Notes under the pieces: model-generated | What the model saw: the letters and a program-made list of their open reading frames with translations, nothing else | What the model was told of the DNA's origin: nothing | Databases searched by the model: none | NCBI RefSeq assembly: GCF_014839805.1 | Contig: NC_051123.1 | Span: 11,204,727-11,268,726, forward strand | Direction of reading: 5' to 3' | DNA: 64,000 bases | From: Manduca sexta | Taxonomy: Eukaryota > Arthropoda > Insecta > Lepidoptera > Sphingidae | In this document: positions 1 through 15,600 of the stretch, piece after piece | How positions within the stretch are numbered: the first letter of the stretch is position 1 | How the letters are laid out: the number at the start of each line of letters is the position of its first letter | Position numbers and translations under genes: made by a program

Positions 1-449
1 TTTTTTACACAGATGGCGCTGTAGTTTTAGAGACTTTTGTAGCTGGAAAAGCTTTTAACGCAGGCGAAGCTAGGCTCAACTCCTAGTACATAAAAAAAAT
101 ATATGTAAGTCCTGATGCATCCGCATTGTTCGCGTAACAGATGGTTGTAGATTAGTAATTAGAACTGGTTTCAAGTCAGAAATGTATCCGCTCGCAGCGC
201 CTGAGGATGACTACAGAGTGCAAAGAAGACGCGGCGTCACTAGCAGATGAGCTCACAGGGTGACACTAAGCATCAACAATTAGGTGTGATTCATATAGTG
301 TCATTAATAAGATATTCGGACCTGTACATGTGCGACAGATACGACTTAAGGATATAAGTCGGTCAATAAGGTCGATACGTCCCGACTCTTGAAAACCTAC
401 TGCCCTGTCTATTTATTAATAAGGTCTACATTGGCACGTCACAACTCAC
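1..449. other. USP32 intron 6, partial
   Basis: Non-coding. The first ~95 bases look like the 3' tail of a dispersed repeat that I associate with Lepidoptera (GATGGCGCTGTAG.. followed by a GCGAAGC.. end). I see nothing recognisable in the remainder. Confidence 0.6.
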
Positions 450-633
450 CGATGTCCCTCTCTTTGTGCTTGCACTGCGGCCGCAGCCCGAGCACGATGT
501 GGCACACCTCGTAGATGAGCTCCAGGAACGGCGTCACGAGACCCTCGGCGCTCTCCACCGACCAGATCAGGAAGTCCTCCAGGGTCAGGACCGTGTCGTT
601 GGCGATCAGACCCTCGTCTTCTTGCACCTCCGG
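450..633 (-). CDS. USP32: USP32 coding exon 6 (last exon in window)
   Basis: The acceptor is TAG at 634-636 (a GAG six bases further in is a less likely alternative). It encodes PEVQEDEGLIANDTV.., LTLEDFLIWSVES and YEVCHIVLGLRP, which corresponds to the region before the DUSP domain of USP32. The donor GTGAGT at 449 leads into an intron that leaves the window. Confidence 0.92.
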
Positions 634-3600
634 CTAGGTGCACATATTCAGGATTAAAATCTTTAGGAAAAATATGAAGCGATTGTCATGGAATTGAATC
701 TAGAACTTGATTAATGTTACTAAGAAAGCTTCTCGAAGTCAACCCTATATGTATATCCAGAAAGGCCAGCTTCTATCGTAGCTGATTGCAACACCTCGCT
801 TTGAATGATGTTTGGATTACCCTATACTTACCATCAGCTTCAATACTTATTTTGCTAAAGTAATTGTTATAACAGCGACATTTCACAAACTATTAAAAAC
901 TACAACCACAAACCTCTTTCAAAACAATAATCTCCTCCGAATCACCATTAGGTCCCAACTGGAACATCGGTTTCCTGCCATTTCGCGGCACAGTCACAAG
1001 CTTCTCCCGTAGGTTGACCAGGATGACCTCAGGGTCGAAGCCCTTCTCTATCTCGGGCTCGGTGCCGTCCGGCGTGGAGGCCCTGGAGCCCTGGTTCTTG
1101 ATGCTCTCGTTGGCGACTGTGCACAGGATGCCCACCATGTCGATCAGCTCTTTTTTGTTGAGCACCCCATCGCTGTCCAGGTCGAAGATTTTGAAACAGA
1201 CTGGAAAGAAGTAGATGTTTAGGTTTTGTACTAATGTTTACGAATCTAAGTGTAATTAGGTATGATCTACAATTCTAAGAATGGATAATGGAACTTCTTG
1301 GCAAGGATAATGGCTGCAAGTATTTTGTTCAGAAAGTAAAATGGTGAACAAAGGCATTAGTATGCCGCGGATCACGTCAGCCAAATAAAGTATAGCGAGA
1401 GATAGATTATGTTTTGCTATTAGCATTCTAAGCCACATACAGATTGCTTTGAATTCATCGTCAAGAGCATAATATGCTATGTCTGCTATGAAACTAGACT
1501 GGATATTAAAACTTATCGCGATAAGATCTGCAGAATCAGATTATTTTAATGAACAGTATGTTCTCTGCGCGATACCGACCGGAGACATATCACGGTTCAT
1601 GAAAGAGTTACGTAAACCGTAATTTTGCATCATCATGATGCTTAAATAAATTATCGTGGATAACACTAATTTGCAGAGATTAATGTGTAAATAGGAGACA
1701 CTACGGCGTGGCATGTGCGTTATGAAATTAACCCAAAAAATAGGTAAAGTTTTGTGTCTATCAGTAATTCTGGAACAAAACTGTCTACTCATAGGGTTAT
1801 TCTTTTTATTACCAATACCTTTTTCCAGCGGCGCTGTCCGTATGAAAAAGTTTTTTTGGGATAAAAGACTCGCTTTATATTTTCCCGAGATAAAAGTACG
1901 TCTTTATATAGAATTAGATTTGTTTCCGCCTGCGTGAATGAGTTTTTTCGGGATAAAATATAGCCTAGAGCACCCAGGGGTAATCTAGTTCCCTATTAGT
2001 GAAAAAAATCAAAATTGGCTTAGTAATTTTTGAGATACTATAGATAGTGTAAATTAATTGTTTCCCGTGTTCAGTAAACGTGTCACCTTCTCAATAAGAT
2101 ATATGTGCAAACTCGAAGCCTACAGTTTACATTAGAAAGTGAGCCGATGCAGTTTTTCTTCGCGATATCTGAGGGTAAACATGAAAATTCTCCATTCGAT
2201 AAATTTATACTGGCTGATAGTGTTCACGCGACTGTACGCTATCTTTGTGACTTGCGTCGTAAGGTAATCTGTGTTATAATTGTGTTTGATTATATTAAAG
2301 TCTAGCATGATATGCACGTTTCCCGAACCATCTATGAATTTTCGTTTTTTCTTTGTGAACCTTGATATAAATGTTTGTATGCGTTCCTTCAAATGTGTAT
2401 ATTAGGAACTATTTTTCCCTTGCACATTTCACTGTAATAAATGGTAAGTGACGTTCAAATCAATCGACGAAACTATGTTTATCAAACGTCAGTCAACACA
2501 ATTGGACCGGCTCTTGGTCTCACATGTACGAAAGATCTGGTTAGGGACCGCTGTAACATATTATATCTGCCGTTAAATAGGTATGTCACTGTTATTTTCC
2601 AGTTTGAAGGCTTTCGTAACCAGTCTTATTACTGCGCATTATGAGGTCATTTGCCTCACTAATAAACTTTGTATACATCTGTTATAGTAATTCAGTGTTT
2701 TGTCATGTTGAATGACATTTACCTTGAGAAGAAGCGAGATTAAACGTTGTATATATTTTTTTTATTTTCCCCTTTTTATTGGGAAGGCAAAGGGTACCAG
2801 CACATACAGCCTCGTCATTAATAGTTTTCAATGAAATATAACGTTGTATAATTATGACAGTTGTGTACAGTGTTTATTAGCATGGCCCCTAATGTCTTAG
2901 GTGACGAAGTGAAGTGCCTCGCCGGACTTCATAATTCAAAGTTAGGGTGTTGTTGCTGTTTATAGATACCTATCATCAGGCGAGCTGTTTGTTCGTTTCG
3001 CCATTCATTGTCTAACTCAATCACTCATTTACCATTATACACGCTCAATTTCTAACTCCTGCTATACCTAATAACCCCATGACAGAACATTTTTTACCTT
3101 AAACATTTGTACGTTAAAATGTACACGTAACCTAACACGTTATTATGGAAACGGAAAGCGATTTGAATAAATCCCAATTCATTGACGTCACGCGTCCAAA
3201 TGTACAATTTCGTTGTCAACTGCGTTTGTTTTTCGACATATTATACTTTACATCTTAAGTGATGAGACAATTTTTTTATTTCTTATTCCAAAAATATTTA
3301 ATGTAAATATAGATATGGAAAATCTACGATCTTATTATGTGTATGGATGTATTGTACAAACTATATGGGAAAGTCAGTGGAGTAATAGAGTGGCATGGCA
3401 GGCAAAATGCCACGAGGGGCTTCAAAATTTTGTTAAATTTATTAAGTTTATTGTGTATTGGAACCTAAAAAAAGGTCGCCGGGAAAGATCTATACAACTA
3501 AGTTACTTTTTTGTCAGTAATTAAAGAATAATGTATCACTATCAATCACCTATTGGTGAAAGGATTTAGGATTAGCATTAGTCATTGACACAAAGTGATA

Positions 3601-6600
3601 GATAATAAGTTTTATACTATTTGCAGTTAACCGCAGTAATTTATTCTGACTGCATAAATTCAGATCTCATTTAAATCGCTGTTCGATTCCAAGAAACGTG
3701 AACTCACATCATCGAGTAAACACGTCAATCATGACTTTAGCAAACAGGTGAAAACCTTTGACGTGTTAGAGGAAAACACACAAAACCATTAACGTTTAAT
3801 GGCATTACTTGCGTTGAAACGTGAGACTCATCTTAAAGTTTTTAGCGCCAGGGCGTGAAGATTAACCTGAACCCTTTGCTTATAAAAACATATTCATAAT
3901 GGTCGGGAAAAATCATTTTTGGGTGCTCCTTTTTTGGCCGGAAGTATGGACTCTACGTGCCCTGCTGAGATGCCAGGCGCCCCTTGCAGTTTCGGGTAGA
4001 GTCTTTAACTCTAGATGGCTCTGCGAAGCATAAAGACCAACCCGCGAATTCGTCGTCCGAACACTACTGTGTCAAGAGTTTACACTGTCATAGAGAATAA
4101 GGCCTCTGTGCTTTGGCTGTTTTCGTGGCTTGGCCTTTAGTTTAGCCAGGACTTAGCACAATAATTTAATACAGACATTATATTGTATTTGATATTTAGG
4201 ATTTAATTTGAATATAAGTCAACAATTTAACGCGTCATTTACTAGGATACGAGTGTGGACTGAGGCCACAGTATTAGCAAAATGCAAACAACACGGTATT
4301 CATAAACGGTTTATAATGCAGATAATATTTTAATTAAATTACAATCGCTTCTTATTGGGCCGCAGTAAAGGAAGACATTCTTAGGTAATAAACAGTTTCC
4401 GAACAAAAGATAAGGGCTTTTTATTAATCATTGTAACGTAGGAGTCCGGAGTTTGGAATTTGTGCCCAATATGGCGATTAACTCTACCCCTAGCACATTT
4501 TTGACCGGTACAAATATGGAGAAAAATGGGTGTCTTGGTTGCACCTCTGCCTCTAGGGGATAAAGGCGTGATGTGTGTTTATTTTGTATAACATGAGGTT
4601 TAAGCCCTCCACCCCGTTATGTTTCTATGTAAACGCTATTCCTTTCTTTGTCTACAACGTATTCATGGTAATTCTGATACCTACTGTATTGTTCATAAGT
4701 GGCGAACGTCATTTAACATCAAGAGAGCCATTGGCTCTTTGTTTTTTCAAGTAATGTTAACTAACATACCATTCTTTTTCGAACAAGTCGGTAAAATTGT
4801 TTCGATTGGTGAAGGATCATCTCTCGTCAGTCGGTAGTTGTTACTCTGTCTGGACGTCATCTCTCTTACCATTAGATATATTAGTGTTACTTTACCATGC
4901 TGGTGATAGGATATATTTTATATTCGCCCGGACAGCGACCACCGTGTACAAGTTGTTAAAACCCGCCATAGTGGCCCACGTAAGTGTGTCGCGTTCCGGG
5001 ATTAGCCTGTGTATAAACGGTTCCAAAAGGGCAGCATAAATGTATCGACTGTAGAGGGGTGTTCATCTCTCGTCAGTCGACATTCTATTGGACCACTCCA
5101 CTTACCCTCAGGTGCATTTAGATCACTTTGCCATGCACGTATAAAAATAATAATAATAATAATATCAGCCCTGTATTATATACTTGCCCACTGCTGAGCA
5201 CGGGCCTCCTCTACTACTGAGAGGGATTAGGCCTTAGTCCACCACGCTGGCCTAGTGCGGATTGGGAGACTTCACACACCTTCGAGATTCCTATAGATAA
5301 CTTCTCTGATGTGCAGGTTTCCTCACGATGTTTTCCTTCACCTTTAAAGCGAACGATAAATTCACAAAGAATACACACATGATTTTTTAGAAAAGTCAGA
5401 GGTGTGTGCCCTTGGGGATTTGAACCTGCGTACATTCGTCTCGGCAGCCCGTTTCACACCCAACTAGGCTATCACCGCTGTTACGTATAAAAATGCCAGT
5501 ATAAAAATAAGACGCTCGGCCATCCACCGAATTACATAATTCCATAATACTAAACAACAATCAATGCTTCCGAACGTAATTGCAGAACACAACGCGCAAC
5601 GTTATCTAGACTAGTCATAACCTAGTCAACCTAGATTAGTTCAATTAACTGCATTACGCTACACGCAATGGACAAAGGGTACGCGCGCGTACGTCGCGAA
5701 TATAATAGTACAACACATTACACTGACCGCTTCTATTTAAAATGTTTTTTTTTAAGCAGCGGACATTCCTCGATTATTAGTTGTTTTTAATAAACGATCC
5801 TAATTAAATTTAAGCTATTTTTTTTACTATGGTCACGGGTAGAGTGGACTCAGTATCCCTCGTGACCATGAAGGCTGCAAAGTCTTCGAGATGTCGGGAG
5901 AAAAAGTAATATATTAAAACCGCGACAAAAAAGTTTAATTTTAATGTCTAACATTCGCGTAAACATAAATCATAAGGATCCTAATCTCAATCTTCAATCC
6001 GATCCGAGAATTAACCAATCATAATAACTCATTTGTAAGCGTGTCAAAAGAAACCTTGTCCTGATTGGTCAACTTTTGAGATAGGTCGAAAAAGCGATTG
6101 AAATGTTTATTGAAAATGGCGGTAAGACATATATTTTTTTTTTTTAAATATTTCTTTTAAATTTTGAACGTGTTAATTTCTTTTAAGTATCTATATATTT
6201 ACATACTGTGTCCGTAAGAAGTTGGTTAGCGATAAGAAAGCATGGTTTGCATCTCTTGTTTAGTTCTAAACCACGGATAACAATTGCAGATATTTATATA
6301 TTAGAACACGTATACTCTCATAACAAGCGCAACGCATTGCCATGCAATACGTTATTCGTAACTTCATGTCCTTGGAATTGCCACCATTCATGCGCTGTTT
6401 GCCAAAAAGAGAGTGCAACAAACTCGGCCATTAAAAAAAAAAAAAAAAAAAAAACATGTCCGTAAATAATTATCTTAAATCGACTCACGTGGACACAAAT
6501 AAGTTTCCGCTTTAGAAAATACATAATAATTATTCATCGTAATTATATTTATGCGCATTCGAGATTTACCACAAATGTTATAAAGACAATAAGTTAATAT

Positions 6601-9600
6601 ATTCACATTATCGGCAGAATGTGGCGCGGCCTTGCGATGTTTATCTGCATTTCTAACAATGGACCACGAACAAAAGACCATACGAGATGCGGGTGACTGT
6701 CGTAATGCTAGCGATACGCGATAAGTTAGATAGCTATGACTATTCGCAATCTTTGTGCGGTTAATTTTGTCGTTTTGCCCTCTGTTTTCAGTTACTCATT
6801 TTGTAACTCAAAATTCAGACTGGCTAAAGATATTACAACATACTTAATTACAGCTTGTAAGCTTTACCAGCAAATGTAAACCATTTACCAAACCATAGAC
6901 CATTGCATTACATAAAACCATTTACCATCGCGTAACAAAATATTATGTTCCATTTTTAGATGTAACCTGTTTACTTAAGTGTCGCTTGACGTAGCAATAT
7001 ACATAAATTGCATCAAAATCAATACAGCAGTTTGACGTCGTGTGATAATAATATCAGCCCTGTATTATATACTTGCCCACTGCTGAGCACGGGCCTCCTC
7101 TACTACTGAGAGGGATTAGGCCTTAGTCCACCACGCTGGCCTAGTGCGGATTGGTAGACTTCACACACCTTCGAAATTCCTATAGAGAACTTCTCAGATG
7201 TGCAGGTTTCCTCACGATGTTTTCCTTCACCGTTAAAGCGAGCGATAAATTCACAAAGAATACACACATGATTTTTAGAAAAGTCAGAGGTGTGTGCCCT
7301 TGGGATTTGAACCTGCGGACCTTCGTCTCGGCAGTCCGTTCCACACCCAACTAGGCTATCGCCGCTAACGTCGTGTGAAGGTATTAACGAACTACTGTTT
7401 ATTATATTTATTGATTAGTTAATACGATTACACGTAAAACGATAGCGAACGTTTTCCAATATATAAATGGTCGCTCAAATACTTTTTCTTGAAATACGAT
7501 AATAATAAGCTACAATGTTATGAATCATCGCACATTAACAATGTTATGATGTAAATGAATTACGATAAGCGTTGTTATAAAAATTGTTTTTATATTCATA
7601 TTTATAGTATACACATGCCACCTTGTCCACCCCCTTCAAAATTAAAGAAAACAGGCTATAAAAATCCCGACAGAAAGTACTTCTCATATGCTCTAAAATA
7701 AAATTTATGTTCTAATTTCTGGCACATGTTTTTATTGAACAAATCAATTAAACCAAGATCTAATCAATACACCCATCCGTCTAGTTCAATAAGACCTCTT
7801 CACAAGACTTTAAATATAGCACTTTATTAAACTATCTTATAGCTTTGCATACGACAGCGGCACTACGAGGTTGATAGGAAGGACATTCGATGGAAGTGCA
7901 AAAAGTAGGAAATGTCGGTTTTTGTCCGGCGCGGGTCAAGAGTGGCCGTGGATTTGTGAGTCGGTGCGCCGCGGGGCACACACCGTGAACCATTGGTTTA
8001 CGCCAATGCGCAATGGAGTAAAGTATTTATTTTATAACTGGGTGACGAGATTAGCACTTATTCTTTTTTTTTGCATGTGAAATAACTATTGCACTTGATG
8101 GTATGTGAAGTGGCGTCTAAGTAGAGTATCGAGTGACGAGAGATGATTAACCCACGCCAGTCGACAAAATTATATCGCCTTGGCACACAGGCTGATACAC
8201 AGGTTGATCCCGGAACGCGATACTCTTACGCAGGTCACTGTGCAGAGTTATACACCTTGTTTACGGTGGAGGATATAGATATCCTACCACCATCCCACAT
8301 TAGACACTGGCAATATCCTTCGAACCGACACCTAGAGGTGCTTGCACACTGCCCGGCAGCAAACAGCCAATTCATTGTAACTACTTAGATGTCAAGAATA
8401 TAACATAAGTCAAGTGTGAAATCACCTTTACATTATTTACACAGCCACTTAGAAGCGTAGAAACCTGCGGAATGTACAATGACTAATTTCCTTAAGACGA
8501 TTGTTGGATAACTTAATATTTGTACTTTGCATTATGTTTAGTTGAGTCATATTATACTTTATTTCAGTACATTTCACCGAGCAGAGCTAGGCAATTTATA
8601 ATGGAGAAACGTCGAAATCTGTTCAACTTTAGTGTGATGCACCCGCCTTGCAAGTAAATATTGGAAACAAATTATCCATGTTAAAATGTACGGAACACCC
8701 TCACAAACACTGCACCGGAATAGGGTACCGGACTCGTTTTTGTTCTGTACTATTATCAAATATTTACATAACATAAATTATAACACAGAAGGAATTATTA
8801 AAATCGGGTAATAAATCAACAAGTTACAAGTCTTTGAATTTCGGTGGAAGGAGTAATTAACAAGAAACAGAAAAGAGACGAAATACCCACATGTGACGTC
8901 ATCGGTAATTACGACGCTTGCGAAAGAAAGAGATGAAGCGATATCCCCACATCGCGCCCGCTTCTGCACATTACAATATTTTAAATATGAATTACTCGCT
9001 CATTTTTGAACCAATTTTTATGCAGTTTTCGCAGGAGTACTTCTTTTTCCTATTATTAACCATTACATATTGAATAATGTACAAAATCAAGCATAGGCCG
9101 GTCCCCTATTTTGATAAGAGACGTGTGATCACGCTTATAAAAAAAATATGCAACAACTACAACTGGAATATTAGTAATCGCTAAGCAACCTTGGTCTTTA
9201 ACAATTACACAATAAAAAGTTAATTTGAGTAATTAGAAATTTTACAGAGCTCTACACCACGCACGCAACGGCTCGTGTATTGAATAAATAAAACTAATTT
9301 ACGGCTCCATTACTCTTACTTGTCTCAAGTTGACCCCCCCTAAACAGAAATATATGTGGGTCATCGGCCCCCACGCCGATTACTGAGTTCGTCACTGTAG
9401 AATATAATCGCGCTTCATCAGACGAGTCTAGACTGTTTTTGGAATAACTATTTACTCGTATATCTTATCAGCGGTTATCAGTCAATAGTTTCTTGTTTTA
9501 GCTATTTTTGCGAATCCGGTGCAATCTGGCATCAGCAATAGAGAACTTAAATACGAATAAATAAAGTAAAATGTATGTAGAAGTGCAAAATATTTGTGGC

Positions 9601-12600
9601 AATTAGTACGCACTTGTCAACCTGCACTAATAAGAAGGTGAGATTTCTTGGAAAGAATTAAGTGATGTCAAGGTGTATCCGCACACTGGGGCGTCTTTTT
9701 ATTACTCGGGATCCTCGCATTCCTACCTAATTGATTAAATTATATAGTTTATCACGAACCCAGTGTTACGCGTGTCACTAACTTAGTATTTCACTACACT
9801 GTCTTTCTTTTCATTACTTTGAAATTTCTAAGTCCTGCACGATGTTCCAAAATGTGCCCTATAATGACTATCATAAAATCTCACTATTACATAAAACGAT
9901 AAACAAACCTATTTAGACCCCCACCTGTAACGTAAAACGGGGCCCACGCACCCCTCAACAATAACCCAAATACTCACACTTCAGCCTCTCGGTACTGGGT
10001 CCCCTGCACGCCGCGCTGAGGCCGCAGCACAGCTCCTTGAAGTCAACATGGCCGTCCCGGTTCTCGTCGAACGCGAGGAAGGCCCCGGCGACCGCGGCGG
10101 GCGGCAGCGGCGGCGACAGCAGCGGCGTCAGGCTCTCCGCGTCCAGCTGCCCCGTCGGCGCAGCGTTGCGGAGGGACCAGAAGCATTTCTCCAACTCGAT
10201 TATATCCTGCCGACGATATCATTCGTTAATATAATTACTAACCGACTACGGCGAAACGAGGAAGGTTGTGCCGTGAACATTATCGTCTTATTTCGTGTTT
10301 TTCAGTAACTTTTTCGGTATTCGGGTTTCGGGTTTTCCATCATTATATATACAAGGGTGGCAAAGGGGCAAGTTGATTATGAACTGATTTCCGTCGACAA
10401 AACACCTGAAGAATCAAAGATGTCGGCCTTAAACCAAAGAAATAGTAAAGTAATGGACCCACATTGGTGTTGGATCTCCAGAAATCTTACAATACTAAAT
10501 GCTTGCGAGCTGTCAATTTACATATTTTAACATCATTATATATTATATAATTTAATAATAATTTATTAATAATTTAACAATAACTTGATAATTCAATGAG
10601 TTTCTCGTATGCGCAAGTCCATCTGATAAAGATAGTGGTCCATATTTCTAAAGGTGCAAAAGAGTCCACTAATTTCGTTGCCTCATTTGTCAACACAAAC
10701 CACGGAAACAGGTAGTCACAATGTAAAATTAGAACATTTCGTAGAGCCTAATGAGATCTGTTATCGGCTCCATGTATAACACCTTTTCGTATGTCTAAAT
10801 GTGGATATCACGAATGATCATCACGCTACTGAGTGCTGATGAGTGACACTAATTTTACTAATATTATTAATCAGAATATTTGTATTGGAATGTTGATATT
10901 GATAATATGTTTGTAGGAAATAAACATAGAAACTACTGAACGGTTTTGAAAATTTTGTACACATGAATAAAGTACTTTGTGGTTTAGAATACCTATAAGC
11001 TTTACTGATGGTTAGAAATATTTTATCCGCCTGGATAACGACCGCCGTATCGAACCCCTAGGGATTCGTGTACCCCACTTTGAGAAACCCTGTTCTAGAG
11101 GATGTTGTTTTGCTAATCAAACTATTAACGAGCTGTAGACATCATTTAACACCATACGACTCGCTACAATCGGATCTTCTCTACAAAACACATTCCAAAA
11201 TTATGTAACGTAACAGCGCATTAACAATGAGCGTGTCCGGCAATTAGGACCAATAATATTACCATACGTGATTGTTCGGGCGCATTACGTCAATTACATT
11301 CGCTATTACGTATCGACTAACAGCTGGGAGCTGAACAATGATCGCTCAGTACGAGTAGTGCAAAGTCCACGTGATATCACAGGCACGCCCTCGCATCCAA
11401 GAAAGCTTACGAGTATGTAGATATGGAAACAAATATTTGAAAACTACTGAAGCGTTTTTGAAAAAAAAAATATGTGAACAATCTGGAGAGGTATTCTTTC
11501 GAATAAAAAAAGAATTTTCCAAATCGGTTCATAAATGAGCGAGTTCTGAGGTAATAAACAAACAAAAAATAAAATTCACGTCGAATTGATAACGTCCTAC
11601 TTTTTTTGAAGACGGTTAAAAATATTTTGATATCTTTCTAAAAAAAGATAGCTGTCATTTTCAATATTAAAATAACATAATATTTGATTTAAGGGCTTTT
11701 GCGGAGAGCTTATGGTATTATACTCGATGAAGACTCGCTATAATAAGATTTTTTTTCAGACATGGCAAATTGATCTACTACATCGGATGGCAAGTGGAGT
11801 AGGTTCTTATAGAGCGTTGACTGACGATAGGTGATAATCGCTTGCCAGTCGACACAATTATGAAGGCTTGTTTAAACCAAATATCCTTAAATACGCCACA
11901 CATATGTGGGAGACTGTGGCAGGTTTTAACAACTTATGTACCGTGGTCGATATCCGAGGGAATATAAAATATATTGTAACAATATCAAAAATAAACAGTT
12001 TACTTCTGTATTCCGCTTATATTATCATTCAGTACTAAAAGTATTTTTTTGCATCCATTACAACAATACAAGTTTTAAAAAATATCCTTCACATAATTTT
12101 TCGAAGTTCGATAAAAATAAACCCGCTTAGTACTATTCCGATGTGGGATTTTATCCGAGTCACAAAGATTATAATTAACTATCGACGCCGTTTCAGTTTT
12201 TATGAATTATAATCATGAGGAAAATCTCGCAAACTTTAACCGTTTTATGAAATTTGAAAAGATAAATGTGGTACACATGTGCAAAGTGCTACAACCCATA
12301 TATTACTGAAAAGATAATTAACTTAAGATAGTATATTGTTGCTTCATGTGCCCCCATTCCTGTATTATAATAAAATACATTCACATTAAATATCTAATCC
12401 TAATAAATCTATATTCGATCAGGGTCATTAATCATTTGGAATCGTAAACACGTTGTCGTAAAGATTACAATACGATAACGCAACAGTGTCAGTCGAACGC
12501 GCGCTCGTCCGAACATCGTAAATGGGTAATTGGGATGCGATAGGCGATCGTGGACTATATTAGGGTTAGGATTTATGTTTTAGTTTGTTTCCAATGGTAA

Positions 12601-15600
12601 TACTGCGCTGTTTTATTGGGAGATTAGTTGATTGGCCTGTTCTCGTCATGATATTGCAATTATTTTAGTCGCCTAGATCGACGGAAGTACATAGTGTGGT
12701 TTTTCCTGACATGATTCCTCAAGGATCAGCGGACGGCAGACGGACAGTTGTAAAACTAAGCCAAAAGCAACTGCCTCATGCACAGAAAATTGTATTGCAC
12801 TATCCTCATATGTTTGGAATATTGGTTGGTAAGGCTGGTGAGAGAAGGAGATGAGACAGATGACGTGATAAAGATCAAAAGAACTCGCTGGATGTAGAAA
12901 GCTGAATGCAACAGGCTGGTTCGTACATCCTTTGAAGAGGCTTATGTTCAGTAGTAGACTTCTTGTGGCTACTGATGATAAGGGTGATAATGATTATGGC
13001 AGTCGAGACCCCAATGTAATTTTACTACCTAATATGAACTACAACCCAGACCAGAATTTCGATTAGCGGGAAGAATTTTTACATGAACTGATCTCAAAAT
13101 ATTATTCTAAAACGAGCTACTGTGTCTTAAATTACAAGACAATCGCAATAATACACGTTTAATTCACCGCGATAATTTTTATATATTTCAGCAACACAAA
13201 ACGATAATTAAATACACTTCAATTTGTATTACTGATAATGTCTTGTACTAAACCAGTTTCAATAGAATTGTTTACTGTAATGATAACACACATGGCGCCA
13301 AATTTGTGATTATCAGATATTAAAACAATGTGGTAAGTCTCTGGTAAACGAGAGTTGTGTCGTTGCGGTGGTCTATTTCCATGGAGAATCACTGCTCAAT
13401 CACTCCTGTGTTCAGTCTTAAGGGGATCGTAGACAATGATAGCTGTTGGCTATGCCGTATTAAACGTACGTATAAATAATATAATATCATCCTTGTATTA
13501 TATACTGTCCCACTGTTGGGTATGGGCCTTCTCTACTACTGAGAGGGATTAGGCCCTTATCCTCCACGCTGGCCTAGTGAAGATTGGTAAACCACACGCC
13601 TTCAAAATTCCTATGAAGAACTTCTCAGGTATGCAGATTTCCTCACGATGTTTTCCATCACCATTAAAGCAAGCGATACTTCACAGAAGAATACACACAT
13701 AAAGTCAAAGGTGTGCGCTCTTGGGTTTTATTCCTACAGGCATTCGTGTTGGCAGTCCGTTCCACAATCAACTAAGCTATTGCCGCTTTTTTTACGCTTA
13801 CATATGTAAGTATTGACAAATAAACTACTGATTAGCTGATAGTAAGAGCAATGCATTCACAACAAAGTATGTATAATTACTGGGGATAAGAAGGTATCTT
13901 TCCAGAAATCTGTCCACCCCGCAGGTGTTATAGCGAATGTTTGTCTCATATATATTATGATAAGACGCCGACGGTTATCTACGGCGATTGATAGCGCAAC
14001 ACACGTTACACTTCGGGTGAAATGTTTATCTGATTGGTATCTAAAGAACAAAATGGCATAAGTACGAAATGTTGTAAATATTCAAAATTAATCATATTAC
14101 AATAGGCATCATAATGTAAAACTTATGTTAAATTCAATTGACAACCAAATTTTAATTTTAATCTAAAAAATATTATAAGTCATGCTTGCCCTAACCTAAT
14201 TAATTATTTTTTTTTTATTATTATACACATAAAAAAAAATTTGCATGTCAATAAATTTGACAAAAGTTGATTGATCAGAAATAACTAGTTAAGATTCTAT
14301 ACTGTACCAACTTTTTTGCAAATAAAGGATTTACTATTTACTATTTGTAAAATCGAATCGTGCATGAGAAAGTGTTGCAAGATTATTTTTATATTTGAAA
14401 GTTATCTAAGTCATTATTCTTATCTACGCCTTGTTATGTGGGTAAAATGTATATAATAGTAAATTATCTATTACCTTGCCTAAATACCCTTTAAAAATTA
14501 CTAAGTATACACATATAAATAAAATTAATAACAAGTGTTTACAAATTCTTCTACTGAAGTTTCATAAAGTAACATTTTAATATGATTTCTTTCTTACGAA
14601 TAAGAAGACAACCTATCGCTGTCATGGTTTTAAACTAATGATTTAAATAGAAATATCATAGTTCCAACTATCTACCGTCATATCACTATCACAATATTAT
14701 AACTTAATATTTTAATAATTTGAGTTATAGCACTTTGCAACGCGGTGCCTTGCAACAATGTTATGCGTGTCTCCAGAACAGTAGTGTCTGCGTGAGGTTT
14801 CTCATGTCTGTATATATTTCCATACCTTCGGTGACGGAGTAGTCTTTAATAGACATGAATAAGGAAACCAAAGGATTTTAAATGTCGGCTATATTTCTGT
14901 ATGTGTATTGTGTACTATTACGACGAATTAAGTAATCCGCTGGTATAAAAATCGGTATTTTTTTATTATTTATCTCTCAGTAACTAAATCCTAATACCTT
15001 TGTGTAGAAGTTAATGATATCGACAATCAAACTTAAAACACGGGATAAGTTCATAACACTCGAACAAATCAGTTATCGAAACTGTTCGCTAATGAAACGC
15101 CAGTACGGAATTAACTCGAATAATTTCGGCCTCGTAGCGACGCGAAACGAATTCGTTTAGGTAAGTGATAAGTATGCAGATCATTTTATATTTTTTATAC
15201 CCCACTGATAGCTGCTGTTTTATGGGGTCAAACTCCATACAAAGATTTTTATTATATAATTGTGTGTAAAAAGTTACTTCTTTCGGAGTTCGAGGGGTCT
15301 GTTTCTGCTTCCGTACGTAAGTAATAAGTATATTTCATTGACCATATGAAACGCAAAAGTAAACCGTCAAATACTACTAGAGCCGGCCGACCTTATCTAT
15401 AGGACCGCTCTGGGAGAAATTTCCATTACAATTTTTGATTGCAAAATCATTATGTTATGGCATCATTTTAAGCCCTAGCTCCTTCCCCACCTAGCACCTG
15501 GCGTCAAGGGCGAAAGAAATCCAAACCCTCCTTAAAGCCAGTCATATTAATACCACAAATTATCTCAATGACAACTCACCCTCTCCTCCAAATGCGTGAC

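Larger units (their letters stand above)
1201..9977 (-). other. USP32 intron 4 (8.8 kb), repeat-bearing
   Basis: No convincing exon or RNA gene was seen. It contains two family-A SINEs (5149-5480, 7046-7367), a truncated family-B SINE (4441-4577), two copies of dispersed family D (about 4800-5060 and 8100-8345), one of family C (5828-5968), one of family E (about 5985-6080) and a 20-bp poly-A at 6434. The rest is AT-rich unique-looking DNA. Confidence 0.7.
10207..15579 (-). other. USP32 intron 3 (5.4 kb), repeat-bearing
   Basis: No exon seen. It holds a repeat with the CTACTGAA.CG.TTTTGAAAA motif (about 10905-10990 and 11425-11610, the latter ending TTTTTTTGAAGACGGTTAAA), a family-D copy (11770-11970), an RTE-like LINE tail (about 12800-13000) and an old family-A SINE (13476-13787). 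The rest is AT-rich with no recognisable feature. Confidence 0.65.
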